In this document: piece by piece, positions 1 to 9,909 of the stretch
How the letters are laid out: every line of letters begins with the position of its first letter
How positions within the stretch are numbered: position 1 is the stretch's first letter
Assembly: GCA_021464415.1 (NCBI GenBank)
Contig: CM038464.1
Coordinates: 56,843,328-56,907,327, forward strand
From: Lonicera japonica
Lineage: Eukaryota > Streptophyta > Magnoliopsida > Dipsacales > Caprifoliaceae
Direction: 5' to 3'
Length of the DNA: 64,000 bases
Notes under the pieces: model-generated
The model's input: only the letters and a program-made list of their open reading frames with translations
Databases searched by the model: none
What the model was told of the DNA's origin: nothing
Translations under genes and position numbers: made by a program

Positions 1-601
1 TCGAGACTGAACCACGGCATCCAAACCATTCAGTGTCTCCGCCAGTAAGATGGGAGTCACCAAATGGCCGCGTCTAGCCTCAGATACAACTCGGATAATC
101 AGAGGGTCTACCAGAATAGCATCATCGGTAACCAAGAGCATCTGAGAAAAAGCAAAAAATCATACAAGCAGAAGTCCGACCTGAATAATAAGCCGGGTCG
201 TCGCCATGATGAAGGAAAAAGTCTGCCAAGTGACGCAGATGGAGTCGACCGTCGACTATCATAGGCCGGCACTCACTCTCCCGCAGACCCAGAAACTCCG
301 CCAGCATAACACGAGGACTCCTAGCATCTCGCAAGGAGGCCAGTGGCCATAAAACATCCTGCCGCATCAATAGTGTGAACTCCTCAATCGTCGGACACAA
401 CTCGTCTAAACCGATGTGGAAACAGTGGTCCTCAGGATCCCAGAACTCAGCAATACCAAGCAAAAAAGAAAAATTGATATCATGAGAACACCAGCGATGA
501 AGGTGGCTCAGATCGCCCCAGTTGAGACCATAGTCGGCCTCAGCCATAGACACGAAATCAGACAAAAGGGAGAAAGAAGCGTGGGTATGAAAGGTAGACA
601 T
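1..601 (-). pseudogene. PMD-type gene 2 of element C, 3' part outside window
   Basis: The ATG at 601 opens a 159-residue frame ending at 122. It resembles plant mobile domain (PMD, aminotransferase-like) proteins: residues 69-75 read CPTIEEF, after a tryptophan-rich start and a FSFLLG segment. Its closest match in the window is the gene at 29493-30748 (FSFLLG, ELCPTYEEF, CAGRTAA against YSGRTSA). The stop at 122 is a frameshift. A 2-bp loss near 139-142 moves the frame, and beyond it the homologous reading continues to the window edge (VTDDAILVDPL, then LLAETLNGL). The gene is therefore longer, broken, and runs off the left end. It lies antisense in the 3' part of element C, 3' of the first PMD gene on the same strand. 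Host PMD proteins such as MAIN and MAIL1 act in the nucleus in gene expression and TE silencing. A role for this retrotransposon version is inference. Confidence 0.7.
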
Positions 602-672
602 GGTAATAGAGAAAGAAGAGGCTATAGGGTGAATAGTGACTTTGATGATGGAAAAAAGGACAAATTCGCGCT

Positions 673-800
673 CTATTTATAGTATAACTGCACATGCCAA
701 CCGCACGGTTGGGCCCCAACCGTACGACTGGCTGGCTAACCGTGCGGCTGGCTCCCAACCGTACGGCTACCCCGTGCGGGTGGGGCGTGCGGTTGGCTCT
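673..800 (-). promoter_or_regulatory. TATA box and CCGTACGG-type cluster upstream of PMD gene 2 (element C)
   Basis: Read on the minus strand, CTATAAATAG lies at 682-673, about 70 bases before the ATG at 601. Directly upstream (690-800) are repeated AACCGTACGG/ACCGTGCGG units, including the perfect palindrome CCGTACGG near 760. The same units fill the C LTR (7020-7260) and the other PMD promoter (4640-4790). The TATA box and motifs are seen directly. Promoter activity is inferred. Confidence 0.6.
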
Positions 801-1293
801 CCCCCTTTGGTTAAAATCTTCAATTTTTCAAATCTTCTTTACAATACATCATGACACGAATATTGCCAAACTTTGTTCAGGAAGAACGATCCATCATAGC
901 ATGCATATAGATTTGATAATTACTTGCCAACATATGTACTTAACCATTTTTCGCAACTTAACTGTATCACATTCTTTCAACGCGTGCCGTTAAACTCTTG
1001 TATAATTAAATAAGTAATAATTCCGCCACCACATAATCATTTTTCAATTGCACTCACAAATAACATTTACATCACGTCACACACAAACATATTTTCAAAA
1101 TAAACATAAATATTTTATTCATAAATTAAAACCGAACACATCGATAAACCAACATTTTTCTTAACAAATAAACATATTTAAATTAACCACTAAATTAAAA
1201 TAAGTTTTTTCTAAAAATAAAATACACCTAAGTTAACTACTTAATTTAAAATGTTTCTCTCAAGCAAAACAAAACGCCGAGCCATCAGAACCA
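801..1293. other. AT-rich spacer between the two PMD genes of C
   Basis: No coding frame with recognisable similarity is present. The stretch is AT-rich, especially 1010-1250, and lies between the upstream region of gene 2 and the stop codon of gene 1. It would hold the 3' untranslated region and polyadenylation site of gene 1. Confidence 0.4.
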
Positions 1294-4200
1294 TCAACGC
1301 TGAGGAGAAGGGGGAGGATCCATCGTCCGCGGGCGCTTCGCTTCTGTCTCTCCAGCACCCTCCGCTGGACTCTCTGAAACCGTGCGACCTGCGCCCTGAT
1401 GAGAAGGAGCAAGCCGGGAGGTGCGCCTCGACTGCTGGACCGACTGAGAAGGAACCGCCGATCGGGACCGCGAACGTGACGGATGGTAGGTAGCAGTCGT
1501 ATCGCCCGCCAAGCGTCTGCTGTACCGCCCCATGTACTCCACCGGGAAAGGAGCCGCAAATGTCAGCAGTCCGTACATGTTGAAGTAGCTCTTCAGCAGC
1601 TCAGCTACCTCGCGAAGTAGGAACGAGCCCCTCTGTCAAAACCAAAATTACCAATCAGTAACATTCATAAATCACATATACTCAACTGTTTAAAAAAGAA
1701 ACCTTACCTCCTCGCCCGAGACGTGTGCTAAGGCCCCCACCCGCTCATCGCCCTCAGGTATGTCAGGGATCCGGTATTGCTTGGGTAGGCCGAAATTCAA
1801 GTTGGGGATATCCCGAGGGTACTCCGGGATCGAGTACGACGCCAACGCCCCACCCTCCGGAGCCTGTGACGGACCAGCTCCGCCAACGCCGCCTACCGGG
1901 GGTATGTCCTCCCCGGTGTCCTCTCCCGTCTCCGACTCGGGCGCCACCGCCTTCCCCTTCCCTTTGTCGCCACCTTCACCCACCGGAGTCTGGCCTATGC
2001 CTGCTTCCGCCCCTAACTGCGCCTCCCTCTCTCCTAGCTCCCGGAAGACGATCCCACGGGCCGCACCTGATGATGGGGTCGACAGAGAGTACGGCCTCAA
2101 TCCCACCGACCCGGCACCTGGCGACCCGACAGGCGTGCCCAGCAACGGTGAGAAGGACACATGATGAACCCAATCCATGTCGCCCGCCCCATACACGGGT
2201 GATGATCCCGACATCGACCCACGACCCCCGGGTGTCTGCGCCGACTCCAGCATCTGCCGTATATCCTCCGACGACAACTGCGGTGTCCTCCCCATGGCCG
2301 GTGAGATAGGTGGCCTCGACACGGGACTCCGCCCTCCGACCGGACTCCTCCCGCCCCTGGTCGCCCTACCTCGTCCAGGCGAAACCGTGGCAGTCAGCTC
2401 CTCCCCTACTCCCCCGCCGGGCCCTACTGGGGGCGCCCCACCGTTGCCCCCTCCTAACGGAACCTCTTCCGAACCCTCGTCATCCTCCTCCTCCACCTGC
2501 GGCGGCTCCACGTCCCTCTCCCCATGCGGATCCTCATCATCCGAATCTGCAATCCCCTTGGCCCTCCGGTTCGGCGCTGGTGCGGGCTGCTGTGGGACCC
2601 GCTGCGAGATGTACAACTGCCCCCGGATATACATCGGGTCTCCCCCGAGGGCCGCATACCTCGCATATATCACCCTGCCTCGTACCCCCTTCATCTCCCT
2701 CATCAGGTACCGGTGCGCAAACATCCCGTACTCCCCCTCCACCAACAGACCCTCCATCGGTACGCCTCCCAGGAACAGAGCTCTCTCCTCCGCAGTCAGC
2801 ATGACCGGCCGCCTCATCGCCAATGGGGGCCATGCTAGAACCCGGAATCCCAACCCAGGAGTATGCTGCCGCACCACGCGCTCCCCCAGGTAGAACGCCG
2901 CGCCATACTCATGCACGAATAAACGCCTCGAACGCGCCGCAGCCAACGCATCCGCATACCCCTACTGCTGCGTCACGTATGCCGGCCATGGGCTCCACTG
3001 AACCTGCCACATTGAACATACACCAACCATAACTTAACTGTTTTTCAGAAATAATTTAAATTTCATTAATTTAATTTCATACCTGGTCAAGCTGTAGCCC
3101 AGAAACGTCGCCTGCACTGACGTCCGGGGTCAGATATCGATACACCCCAACTATGTTCCCGCTGTAGTATCGTCGGAAAAGCGGGAACTCATCTGCGAAA
3201 GTCGGGTGCAGGTGGATCTGACCAATACCCTGGTGGGTATGCGCAATAAACCACATCTGTCACAAATCATCATACTCGTTAAAATTATAGAACCGGCATT
3301 CTTTTAATAAATCACGAGTTTTTTCCAAATACAGTGAGAGTTTAAATTATTACTTACCTCCCAAAGCGTGACCAGTCCGCGATGGTTCAGCTCCATGTGA
3401 CGGCACACTAGGTCCATCGACTCATACAGCACCGCCAATACGTATCCTCCCCAGGCAAAAGTGTACAACTGGTCGAAGAACCGCAGATAAGGCAGCCACC
3501 ATAACCGTAGGTTGTCGCCGCCCCGCGCATAGAAGAAGTCATGCAGCACGAGTAGCAGAAAGCATCGGGATAGCTGCCGCACCTCCTGGCGTGTCATCGG
3601 ACCATCGCCAAACCTCCCACTCTCGGCCTCGATATGCTGCACCATCGCCGTGTGGGGTATCCCATCCGCCACAATCCTGCCAGGCCTCCATCCTAGTGCC
3701 GCTCCCATACCATCTAGAGTAATGCGTACGCGGGGGTTAGGCACCAGAGCCTCCCCCCCGAAAGGCAGCCCTGTCAGCACGAACACATCCTCCGGTGTCA
3801 ACGTCATCTCCCCCCAACTCCAGTGGAATGTGTGCGTCGTGTCCCACCATCTCTCCCCTAACACCGTCGGAAGGCTCACTGATCGCTGGAACTCTCCGCC
3901 TGGCAGCACCTCGATAAATCGTTCGAATGGGGTCGCACTCAAGTATGCTCTCACCAGCGGTGGAAGCTGATCTCGAAGCTCAGGCGCAGCACGCGTGATG
4001 CCACGGCAACGTCCGATCCTCTGTTACATCACCAATTTTTACAAGGCTCACTAACAAACTTTTTTCAAAAATAAATAATGTTGAGTATATATCTATTATG
4101 GCAAGTAATTATTAAATTTATCACATTTCATGCATATCTCTTCATTGGCATCTTTTTCAAAAAAAAATCACATAATTTGAAATGCTAAATATTAGAGCAT

Positions 4201-4508
4201 ACCCTAGTCCGGCGGCGGATCTCGTGTGCCGCAGGCTCCATCAACAGCCACTCTCGCCCCTCTCCCGGCGAGATCAAGGGTACGTCCCGGTACATCGCCC
4301 GCTGAAGCGATCCGTCTGCCCCCAGTGGCCCCTCCCAGGCCACACCCTCCCAGTCGTCATGATGTGGCGCGCAGATCAGGCGCCCATCCATCATCGCAGT
4401 GATCGACTCCACCTCGTCCCCCGGGAGTAGCTCCGGCGCCTCCCCTCCCTCTGGTGGGCCTCCCATCATCATGTACACGAAGATCGAAAGTACTCTCGCA
4501 AATGCCAT
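1294..4508 (-). pseudogene. PMD-type gene 1 of element C, five exons, one in-frame stop
   Basis: Five exons join in phase 0 with GT-AG borders: 4508-4203, 4020-3358, 3256-3083, 3003-1708, 1632-1294. Exon 1 carries CAPHHDDWEG and EPAAHEIRRR. Exon 2 carries the PMD core (LSATPFERF, HWSWGEMTLTPEDVF, LTGLPFGG, LWWLPYLRFF). Exon 3 (58 codons) contains LFRRYYSGNIVGVYRYL. Exon 4 begins VQWSPWPAYVTQQ and continues into a long Gly/Pro/acid-rich, probably disordered tail. Exon 5 ends SPQR. The predicted total is about 925 codons. A TAG at 2962-2964 interrupts exon 4 after YVTQQ, so the copy is probably inactive as a full-length protein; CAG to TAG would explain it. The exon pattern matches the gene at 31202-35263 exactly, including the 58-codon exon 3. 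The gene is antisense to element C. A role in DNA binding or TE regulation is inferred from host MAIN/MAIL1, not shown here. Confidence 0.75.
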
Positions 4509-4617
4509 CGCTCACACTCGTCTCAAATACTCACTAAATGTTTTTGAAAAAGCAGATATTTATATGCTAGAGAGAAAGATCGCAAGAAGAAGTGACGAAA
4601 ATGCTTTGAACGGGCCA

Positions 4618-4790
4618 CTATTTATAGATCATAGGGGCCAGCCGTAGGCTAGCCAACCGTACGGCTAGCCCCCAACCGTGCGGTTGGCTGCCAGCCGTAC
4701 GGCTGGGGGGTCAAACCCTGCGGCTACCTCGTGCGGCTACCCCGTGCGGCTACCACCAACCGCACGCCCTAGCCGCACACCCTGCGGCTA
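4618..4790 (-). promoter_or_regulatory. TATA box and CCGTACGG cluster upstream of PMD gene 1 (element C)
   Basis: CTATAAATAG on the minus strand lies at 4627-4618, about 110 bases before the ATG at 4508. From 4640 to 4790 follow AACCGTACGG, AGCCGTACGG and many ACCGTGCGG/CCGCACG variants. Two perfect CCGTACGG palindromes are near 4657 and 4692. The arrangement copies that of the C LTR. Confidence 0.6.
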
Positions 4791-4809
4791 CCCTCAATTT
4801 TGACCAGTT

Positions 4810-4840
<31 letters not shown>

Positions 4841-4841
4841 C

Positions 4842-5640
4842 GAGGGTGGGGATAGACTCTAAATCAACTCTTCCCAAGACACAAGAGGACCAAGACTCAC
4901 ACACACGCACGAGATGACTAATCAATGCCCGAAGTTTGACACTCTAAAGTCTGTGGAGGAACCGAAATTCAATAGGATGGATCCATTGTCCGGAAGGCTC
5001 GAATCTGATTAATAAACAGGGAAGGTGTAAAAGAAGAATCGGGTACCAGAAAAAATTGAAATAGTAGAAAAGGGAAAATCCCGTTGGTCCAAGAGAGGGA
5101 AAAGTGAGATAAAAAGAAATGATGAAAATCGACAGGGAGAGCCACACTAAGAGTGACAGCTGTGCCAAAAGGCGGAGGGCTACATCTTAGGTGAGTAAGG
5201 CTCCTGTTTTGGAAAAATCCGCGAAAGAAAAAGCAAGGAAAATCCGAAAGCCCAAAAAAAAATATATATAAGGCCGGATAATCAAAAGAGGGAGCAATAA
5301 GGGTATCGAAAAACAGAAAACGATACAGGACCAGCATCTTCCCTGTAAAAAAATCAGAGGATAGCTTGAAGGCTATTGAGAATTCCAGACGAATTTCCAT
5401 CCCCATGACCAAAGAGAAGAAAACTGAGGGTAGAGAGATGCTAAATCCCAAAAATCCATGCACAGTGGTCCGAAAGTTGCTACAAAAAAGTTGATTCAGA
5501 AGTCCGATTCACAATAAAGGTCAAAACTGAGGGTAGAAAGGAAAGGAACGAAAAGCACTTCCCCTCGCAAGCAATTCTCTCTAACATATCTTTTTTCGGA
5601 AAATCAAACAAGGCGGTGTCTGAGTAATAGGATCATGGCA
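4842..5640 (+). other. 3' non-coding region of element C with conserved splice-donor-like block
   Basis: A poly-T/poly-A tract (about 4807-4841) precedes a non-coding stretch. Positions 5131-5205 hold a block found almost unchanged in B (35814-35885) and inverted in D2 (39424-39492). It reads GAGAGCCACAC, then AGTGACAGCT, then GTGAGTAAGGCTCCTG about 45 bases later. GTGAGT is a strong 5' splice-site consensus on the element sense strand. No convincing gene is present. Confidence 0.5.
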
Positions 5641-6300
5641 ACAAGGCCAAGAAGGGAATTTTCCGAATTCCTGAAAAGATAGGAATTCTTCGCATTCCCC
5701 ACGATGGGAATTTTTCCGAAACCCCTTTCCCCAAGAAGGGAAATAACGACTCCACGTGTTCCCCAAGAAGGAAATTTTTCGAATTCCTGAAAAGATAGGA
5801 ATTCTTCGCATTCCCCACGATGGGAATTTTTCCGAAACCCCTTTCCCCAAGAAGGGAAATAACGACTCCACGTGTTCCCCAAGAAGGAAATTTTTCGAAT
5901 TCCTGAAAAGATAGGAATTCTTCGCATTCCCCACGATGGGAATTTTTCCGAAACCCCTTTCCCCAAGAAGGGAAATAACGACTCCACGTGTTCCCCAAGA
6001 AGGGAATTTTTTGAATTCCTGAAAAGATAGGAATTCTTCGCATTCCCCACGATGGGAATTTTTTCCGAACCCCCTTTCCCCAAGAAGGGAAATAACAACT
6101 CCACGTGTTCCCCAAGAAGGGAATTTTTCGAATTCCTGAAAAGATAGGAATTCTTCGCATTCCCCACGATGGGAATTTTTCCGAAACCCCTTTCCCCAAG
6201 AAGGGAAATAACGACTCCACGTATTCCCCAAGAAGGGAATTTTCTTCGGATTCTTCAAAGTAAGAATTCTTCGCATTCCCCACGATGGGAATTTTCTCCG
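5641..6300 (+). repeat. 116-bp tandem repeat array, about 6 copies
   Basis: The landmark ACGATGGGAA recurs at 5701, 5817, 5933, 6049, 6166 and 6282, giving a period of 116-117 bp. Each unit contains CCCCAAGAAGGGAAATAAC and GGAATTCTTCGCATTCCCC. Long open frames on the minus strand are by-products of the repeat having no stops, not genes. Tandem repeats just upstream of the polypurine tract are a known feature of Tat/Ogre elements. Confidence 0.9.
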
Positions 6301-6854
6301 ATCCCTTTTCCCCATGAAGGGAAATAACCTTTACCACGCATTCCCCACGAAGGGAATAACTTTGTCTTCGCATTCCCCGCGATGGGAATCTTTTTTCTAA
6401 AATTAGAATTCCTCACACATTCCCCACGAAAGGAATCTGATTCACATTTCCAAAGATGGAAATTTCTCTTAGCACCACACCCCACGAAGGGATACACCAC
6501 AAGACCAAGAATATTCTCTCACTTCTCCCTAAGAAATGGGAAAGCTTCAAGAACACTCATTTTCCACCACAATCATTTGGATTCGGTAAAATGCCAAGCC
6601 CCCTCGTGTAGTCCTACACACTGAGGGTGGCGTGCCACTGAGGGTAATGTATCACTGAGGGTAGATGGGAGAAAAGGTTGATGTATCGTGTCGCCCGGCC
6701 AAAAGGAAAGGGGCAATTTTTGGGTTGCACCACCTGAAGCACAAAGAATCCGCATGCCAGAAAGGGTATACTCTGATTCACCCGAGAGTCGTGAATCGTT
6801 GTCTTCTTATCATCCCAGTATTCTTGGGGACAAGAATCCCGGGACGAGAGGGTC
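6301..6854 (+). other. Degenerate repeat remnants and polypurine tract of C
   Basis: Decayed CATTCCCCACGA units continue to about 6490. CACTGAGGGT repeats follow at 6625-6665. The stretch ends with the purine-rich GGGACGAGAGGGTC directly abutting the LTR at 6855. The same GAGAGGGTC precedes the 3' LTRs of B (36921) and D2 (17898, inverted), marking it as the plus-strand primer. Confidence 0.6.
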
Positions 6855-7019
6855 TGTGAACACCCCAATCCACGACTCTCGTGCGAATACTGATTTTCTT
6901 TAAGCATCCTGCATTTATCATGAATCATCATACATGTAGAAAGACTGATAGGAAAGACTCTAATTTTGGACGCGTTGGGAGTCTAAGATAACCCTTGTTG
7001 CCTCTGCGCATTTTTTTAT

Positions 7020-7320
7020 GAGCCAGCCGCACCCCCTGTCGCACGCCCAACCGTACGGCTACCTGCCAACCGTACGGTTGGCACCTCCTAACCGCACCCC
7101 CTAGCCGCACGCCCAACCGTACGGCTACCTGACAACCGTACGGTTGGCACCTCCTAACCGCACCCCCTAGCCGCACGCCCAACCGTACGCCTACCTGCCA
7201 GCCGTACGGCTGGCACACCCCTGTCGCACGCCCCAGCCGCACCCCATGCGGCTACCCCTGCGGTTGGCCTCTTTTGGAGCGTTTTTGGCGCAAATGTTGC
7301 TATAAATAGGACCCTTGGGA
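7020..7320 (+). promoter_or_regulatory. U3 promoter of C LTR: CCGTACGG palindromes and TATA box
   Basis: Between 7044 and 7210 the U3 holds five perfect CCGTACGG palindromes in CAACCGTACGGTTGG-like contexts, plus variants such as CCGCACG. The TATA box CTATAAATAG is at 7310-7319. The cluster lies 100-270 bases upstream of it. Confidence 0.6.
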
Positions 7321-7920
7321 TCCCATTTTGGGATCATCAACATTGAATAGTATTTTTGGTAAGTAGGAGCTTTGTCAAAGTCTCTAGAAAGTCATTTTTA
7401 GAGAAATTCTGAGAGAGAAGGCTAGTGAGAGAAAGCTTTAGAGAGAGAAAGCTCTAGAGAGAGAAAGCTCTAGAGAGAGAAAGCTCTAGAGAGAGAAGGA
7501 AGTCAAGGCAAAGTCCTCCTATCTTCTTCAAAGCGCAACAGGTATAACTTTCTACCAAATCCTTAATTTCAGTACTGCATTTAATTTCAATTTTAATACA
7601 GAAAATTAGATAACTTGCAAAGAAGTTCATTGCTTTCAAAACAAATCCTTTCTAAGTTTTACAAGAAATCTAAAACCTGTTTTGACACGTTTTCAAAACA
7701 AACAAAAATACAAAAACAGTTTCCAAAAGAATGGAACTACGAGACTCTGATTTCATTCTACGAATGAATACGTAGGCGCTCGCAAAGCTCGAGTCTGATT
7801 TCAAAATATTGTTTTAAACTAAATTTATCCGGAAAGGACTATTCTAAAAACCATTCGAACTACTTGCAAGATATCTAAAATAGGAATTAGATACATGATC
7901 CATTAAGAGACCGAAAGGGC

Positions 7921-7949
7921 GAATTGGGTGCCTAACACCTTCCCAATTC
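7921..7949 (+). promoter_or_regulatory. Conserved inverted repeat in R/U5 of C LTR
   Basis: GAATTGGG (7921-7928) pairs with CCCAATTC (7942-7949); an inner GGTG/CACC alternative stem lies in the loop. It follows GAGACCGAAAGGGC. The block recurs in the other Tat-like LTRs of the window (15181, 19974, 24605 inverted, 38130, 43255 inverted), with some stem decay in B. An RNA hairpin, terminator or packaging role is inferred. Confidence 0.5.
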
Positions 7950-8164
7950 GTAACGTAGTTCCCGAACCCTAGCAAAGTAAAATTTCAAAATAATTCTCTG
8001 GTTTCAAACGTATGAAAGATAATTCGTTTTCGAATTGTCCTTCGTACGATCTTTTGTTTTTTTTCTCGTAAAACAAACTGGCGACTCTACAAACCACGTT
8101 TTCCTTAAAAAACCGAGAACGAGGACTCTTTTCTTCTCTCGGGTTATGGGTCCGGATTCTCACA

Positions 8165-8640
8165 TATACCTGTATTCTCTTTATGCCCCTTTGGAGCTCG
8201 ATCTCTAATCCGATTATACAGGCTTCATACTCGGCCATGTTGTTGGTGCAGAAGAAGTCTAGGCGATATGATACCGGGGAGTGAGTTTGGTCTAGAGAGA
8301 CTAACATGATGCCTATCCCATTTCTGTTTCGGTTGGCGGCCCCGTCGAAGTATAATTTCCAGTCTTCATCGATCTCGACATTCATGATAGTTTCGTCTGG
8401 GAATTTGGCTTCTTCTAGCATGTCCCCCAATATTGGATTGTGGGCCAGGTAATCAGTTATGATCTTGCCTTTGACTGCCTTCTGGGTCATGTAGGTGATG
8501 TCGAATTCGGAGAGCAAGAATAACCATTTTGCCATACGATTTGAGAGAGTTGATTTCTCGAAAATGTATTTCAAAGGATCAATTCGTGATGCCAGGATGA
8601 CCGGGAAAACCAGCATGTAGTGCAGTAATTTTTGTGTTAC
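8165..8640 (-). pseudogene. Element A archaeal-type RNase H (N-terminal part)
   Basis: After the connection segment (LLSEFDITYMTQKAVKG) the frame enters the second RNase H: DEDWKLYFDGAANRN supplies the first catalytic Asp and NNMAEYEACIIGLE the Glu. It stops at the LTR of C after KRIQVY. The intact order is seen in B (27288-27947), where EDSALVVHQV follows. A second archaeal-type RNase H is diagnostic of the Tat lineage. Confidence 0.8.
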
Positions 8641-9909
8641 CTAGACGAGAGCGATACATGATTTCTCCAATGGCGTGTAGTTTATCTCAAATGGGGACAA
8701 TTTCTTGCTGATGTAGTAGATGGCCTGTTCTTTCCATGTATCGGTCAGATGTTGGGCTAGCATGGCTCCTACAGCTGAATCAATGATGATTAGGTATAGA
8801 ATTAGTGGCAGTCCGGTCTGTGGTGGGGCTAACACTGGAGGTTTGGAGAGGTAGTCTTTTATTCTATCAAAAGCTTCCTGGCACTGATTGTCCCATTCTC
8901 CTAGTGAAGACTTCCTCAGGAGTTTGAAGATAGGTTCGCAAGTCTGAGTAAGCTGAGAGATGAACCTGTTAATGTACTGCAAATTACCCAAAAATCCCCG
9001 GACTTCCTTCTCGATACGAGGCTCGGGCATGTCTCGGATAGCTCAAACTTTGGCAGGGCCTACCTCGATTCCTTTTTTACTGACGACATAGCCTAGGAGT
9101 TTTCCTTTGGTTACCCCAAACACGCATTTCTGTGGATTGAGTTTCATCTGGTACTGGCGGAGGCGGTCAAAGAAGGCTTGTAAGGCTAGTACATGGCCTT
9201 CTCTTTCCTTTGACTTGATTATCATGTCATCCACATACACTTCTACTTCTTTGTGAATCATGTCGTGAAAGATAGCGGTAGCTGCCCTCTGATATGTTGC
9301 CCCGGCGTTCTTCAGCCCGAATGGCATAACGGTGTAGCAGTATGTCCCCCACGGTGTGATGAATGCTGTCTTCTCTTGGTGATCTGGGTGCATCTTGATC
9401 TGATTATACCCAGCAAAACCATCTACGAATGACTTCAGGGCATGGTTGGCGGTATTATCTACTATCAGATCAATGTTGGGTAATGAGAAATCGTCTTTCG
9501 GGCAGGCTTTATTGAGATCTCGGTAATCTACACACATGCGGACCTTCCCATTTTCCTTTGGAACGGGCACAATGTTAGCTAACCATGAAGGGTACTCGAT
9601 CACTCGTAAGAACCCCACACTCAGTTGTTTCATCATTTTCTCTTTTACCTTCAGGGACCATTCAGGCGTAAGCTTTTTTAATTTCTACTTGACGGGTCTA
9701 AACTCCGGCTTGGTGTGTATCTCGTGCATGACTATCTGGCTATTCAATCCTGGCATATCGGCATAGGACCAGGCGAAGACATCCACGTACTCATTTAGAG
9801 TTTGTGTGAACTCTTCTCTTTCTGTCTCACTCAGACTTGCCCCAATACGGACCTCTTTCCTTTCTTCTTCAGTCCCGAGGTTAATTACAAGAGTGTCCCC
9901 CTCCTCACT
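8641..9909 (-). pseudogene. Element A reverse transcriptase and first RNase H
   Basis: RT motifs are clear: WLANIVPVPKENGK, MCVDYRDLNKACPKD, FAGYNQIKMHPDH, MPFGLKNAGATYQR and the catalytic VYVDDMI. RNase H follows (LILYLIIIDSAVGAML, LSPFEINYTPLEKSC). Three in-frame stops are present: TAG at 9685-9687 where B has Gln (PVK-KL), TGA at 9043-9045 where B has Arg (AKV-AI), and TAG at 8641-8643 where B has Trp. The enzyme would copy element RNA into DNA in virus-like particles; this copy cannot make it intact. Confidence 0.85.

Larger units (their letters stand above)
6855..8164 (+). mobile_element. 3' LTR of element C (Tat/Ogre-like)
   Basis: This 1310-bp LTR begins TGTGAACACC and ends GATTCTCACA. 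A polypurine tract lies on its left, so it is a 3' LTR; C's gag-pol and 5' LTR would lie left of the window. The right flank (TATAC, 8165-8169) is RNase H sequence of element A on the minus strand, so C is inserted in A. The left flank does not repeat TATAC, ruling out a solo LTR. The solo LTR at 24389-25748 belongs to the same family. A TATA box is at 7310-7319 and the U5 part carries a conserved hairpin (7921-7949). Confidence 0.85.

Noticed and set aside
1725..2893. Plus-strand frames rich in proline and serine opposite exon 4 of the C PMD gene
   Set aside because: They are antisense shadows of the GC-rich PMD exon, which has matching splice sites and a homologue in B.
4807..4841. Poly-T/poly-A run as a LINE or retrogene tail
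   Set aside because: No truncated LINE, target duplication or retrocopy adjoins it; it is probably simple sequence.
5581..6373. Three overlapping minus-strand open frames of 187-246 residues
   Set aside because: They are the same 116-bp tandem repeat read in three frames; the repeat merely lacks stops. No family similarity.
6855..8164. C LTR as a solo LTR
   Set aside because: The right-hand flank TATAC is not repeated on the left, and a polypurine tract and element C sequence precede it.
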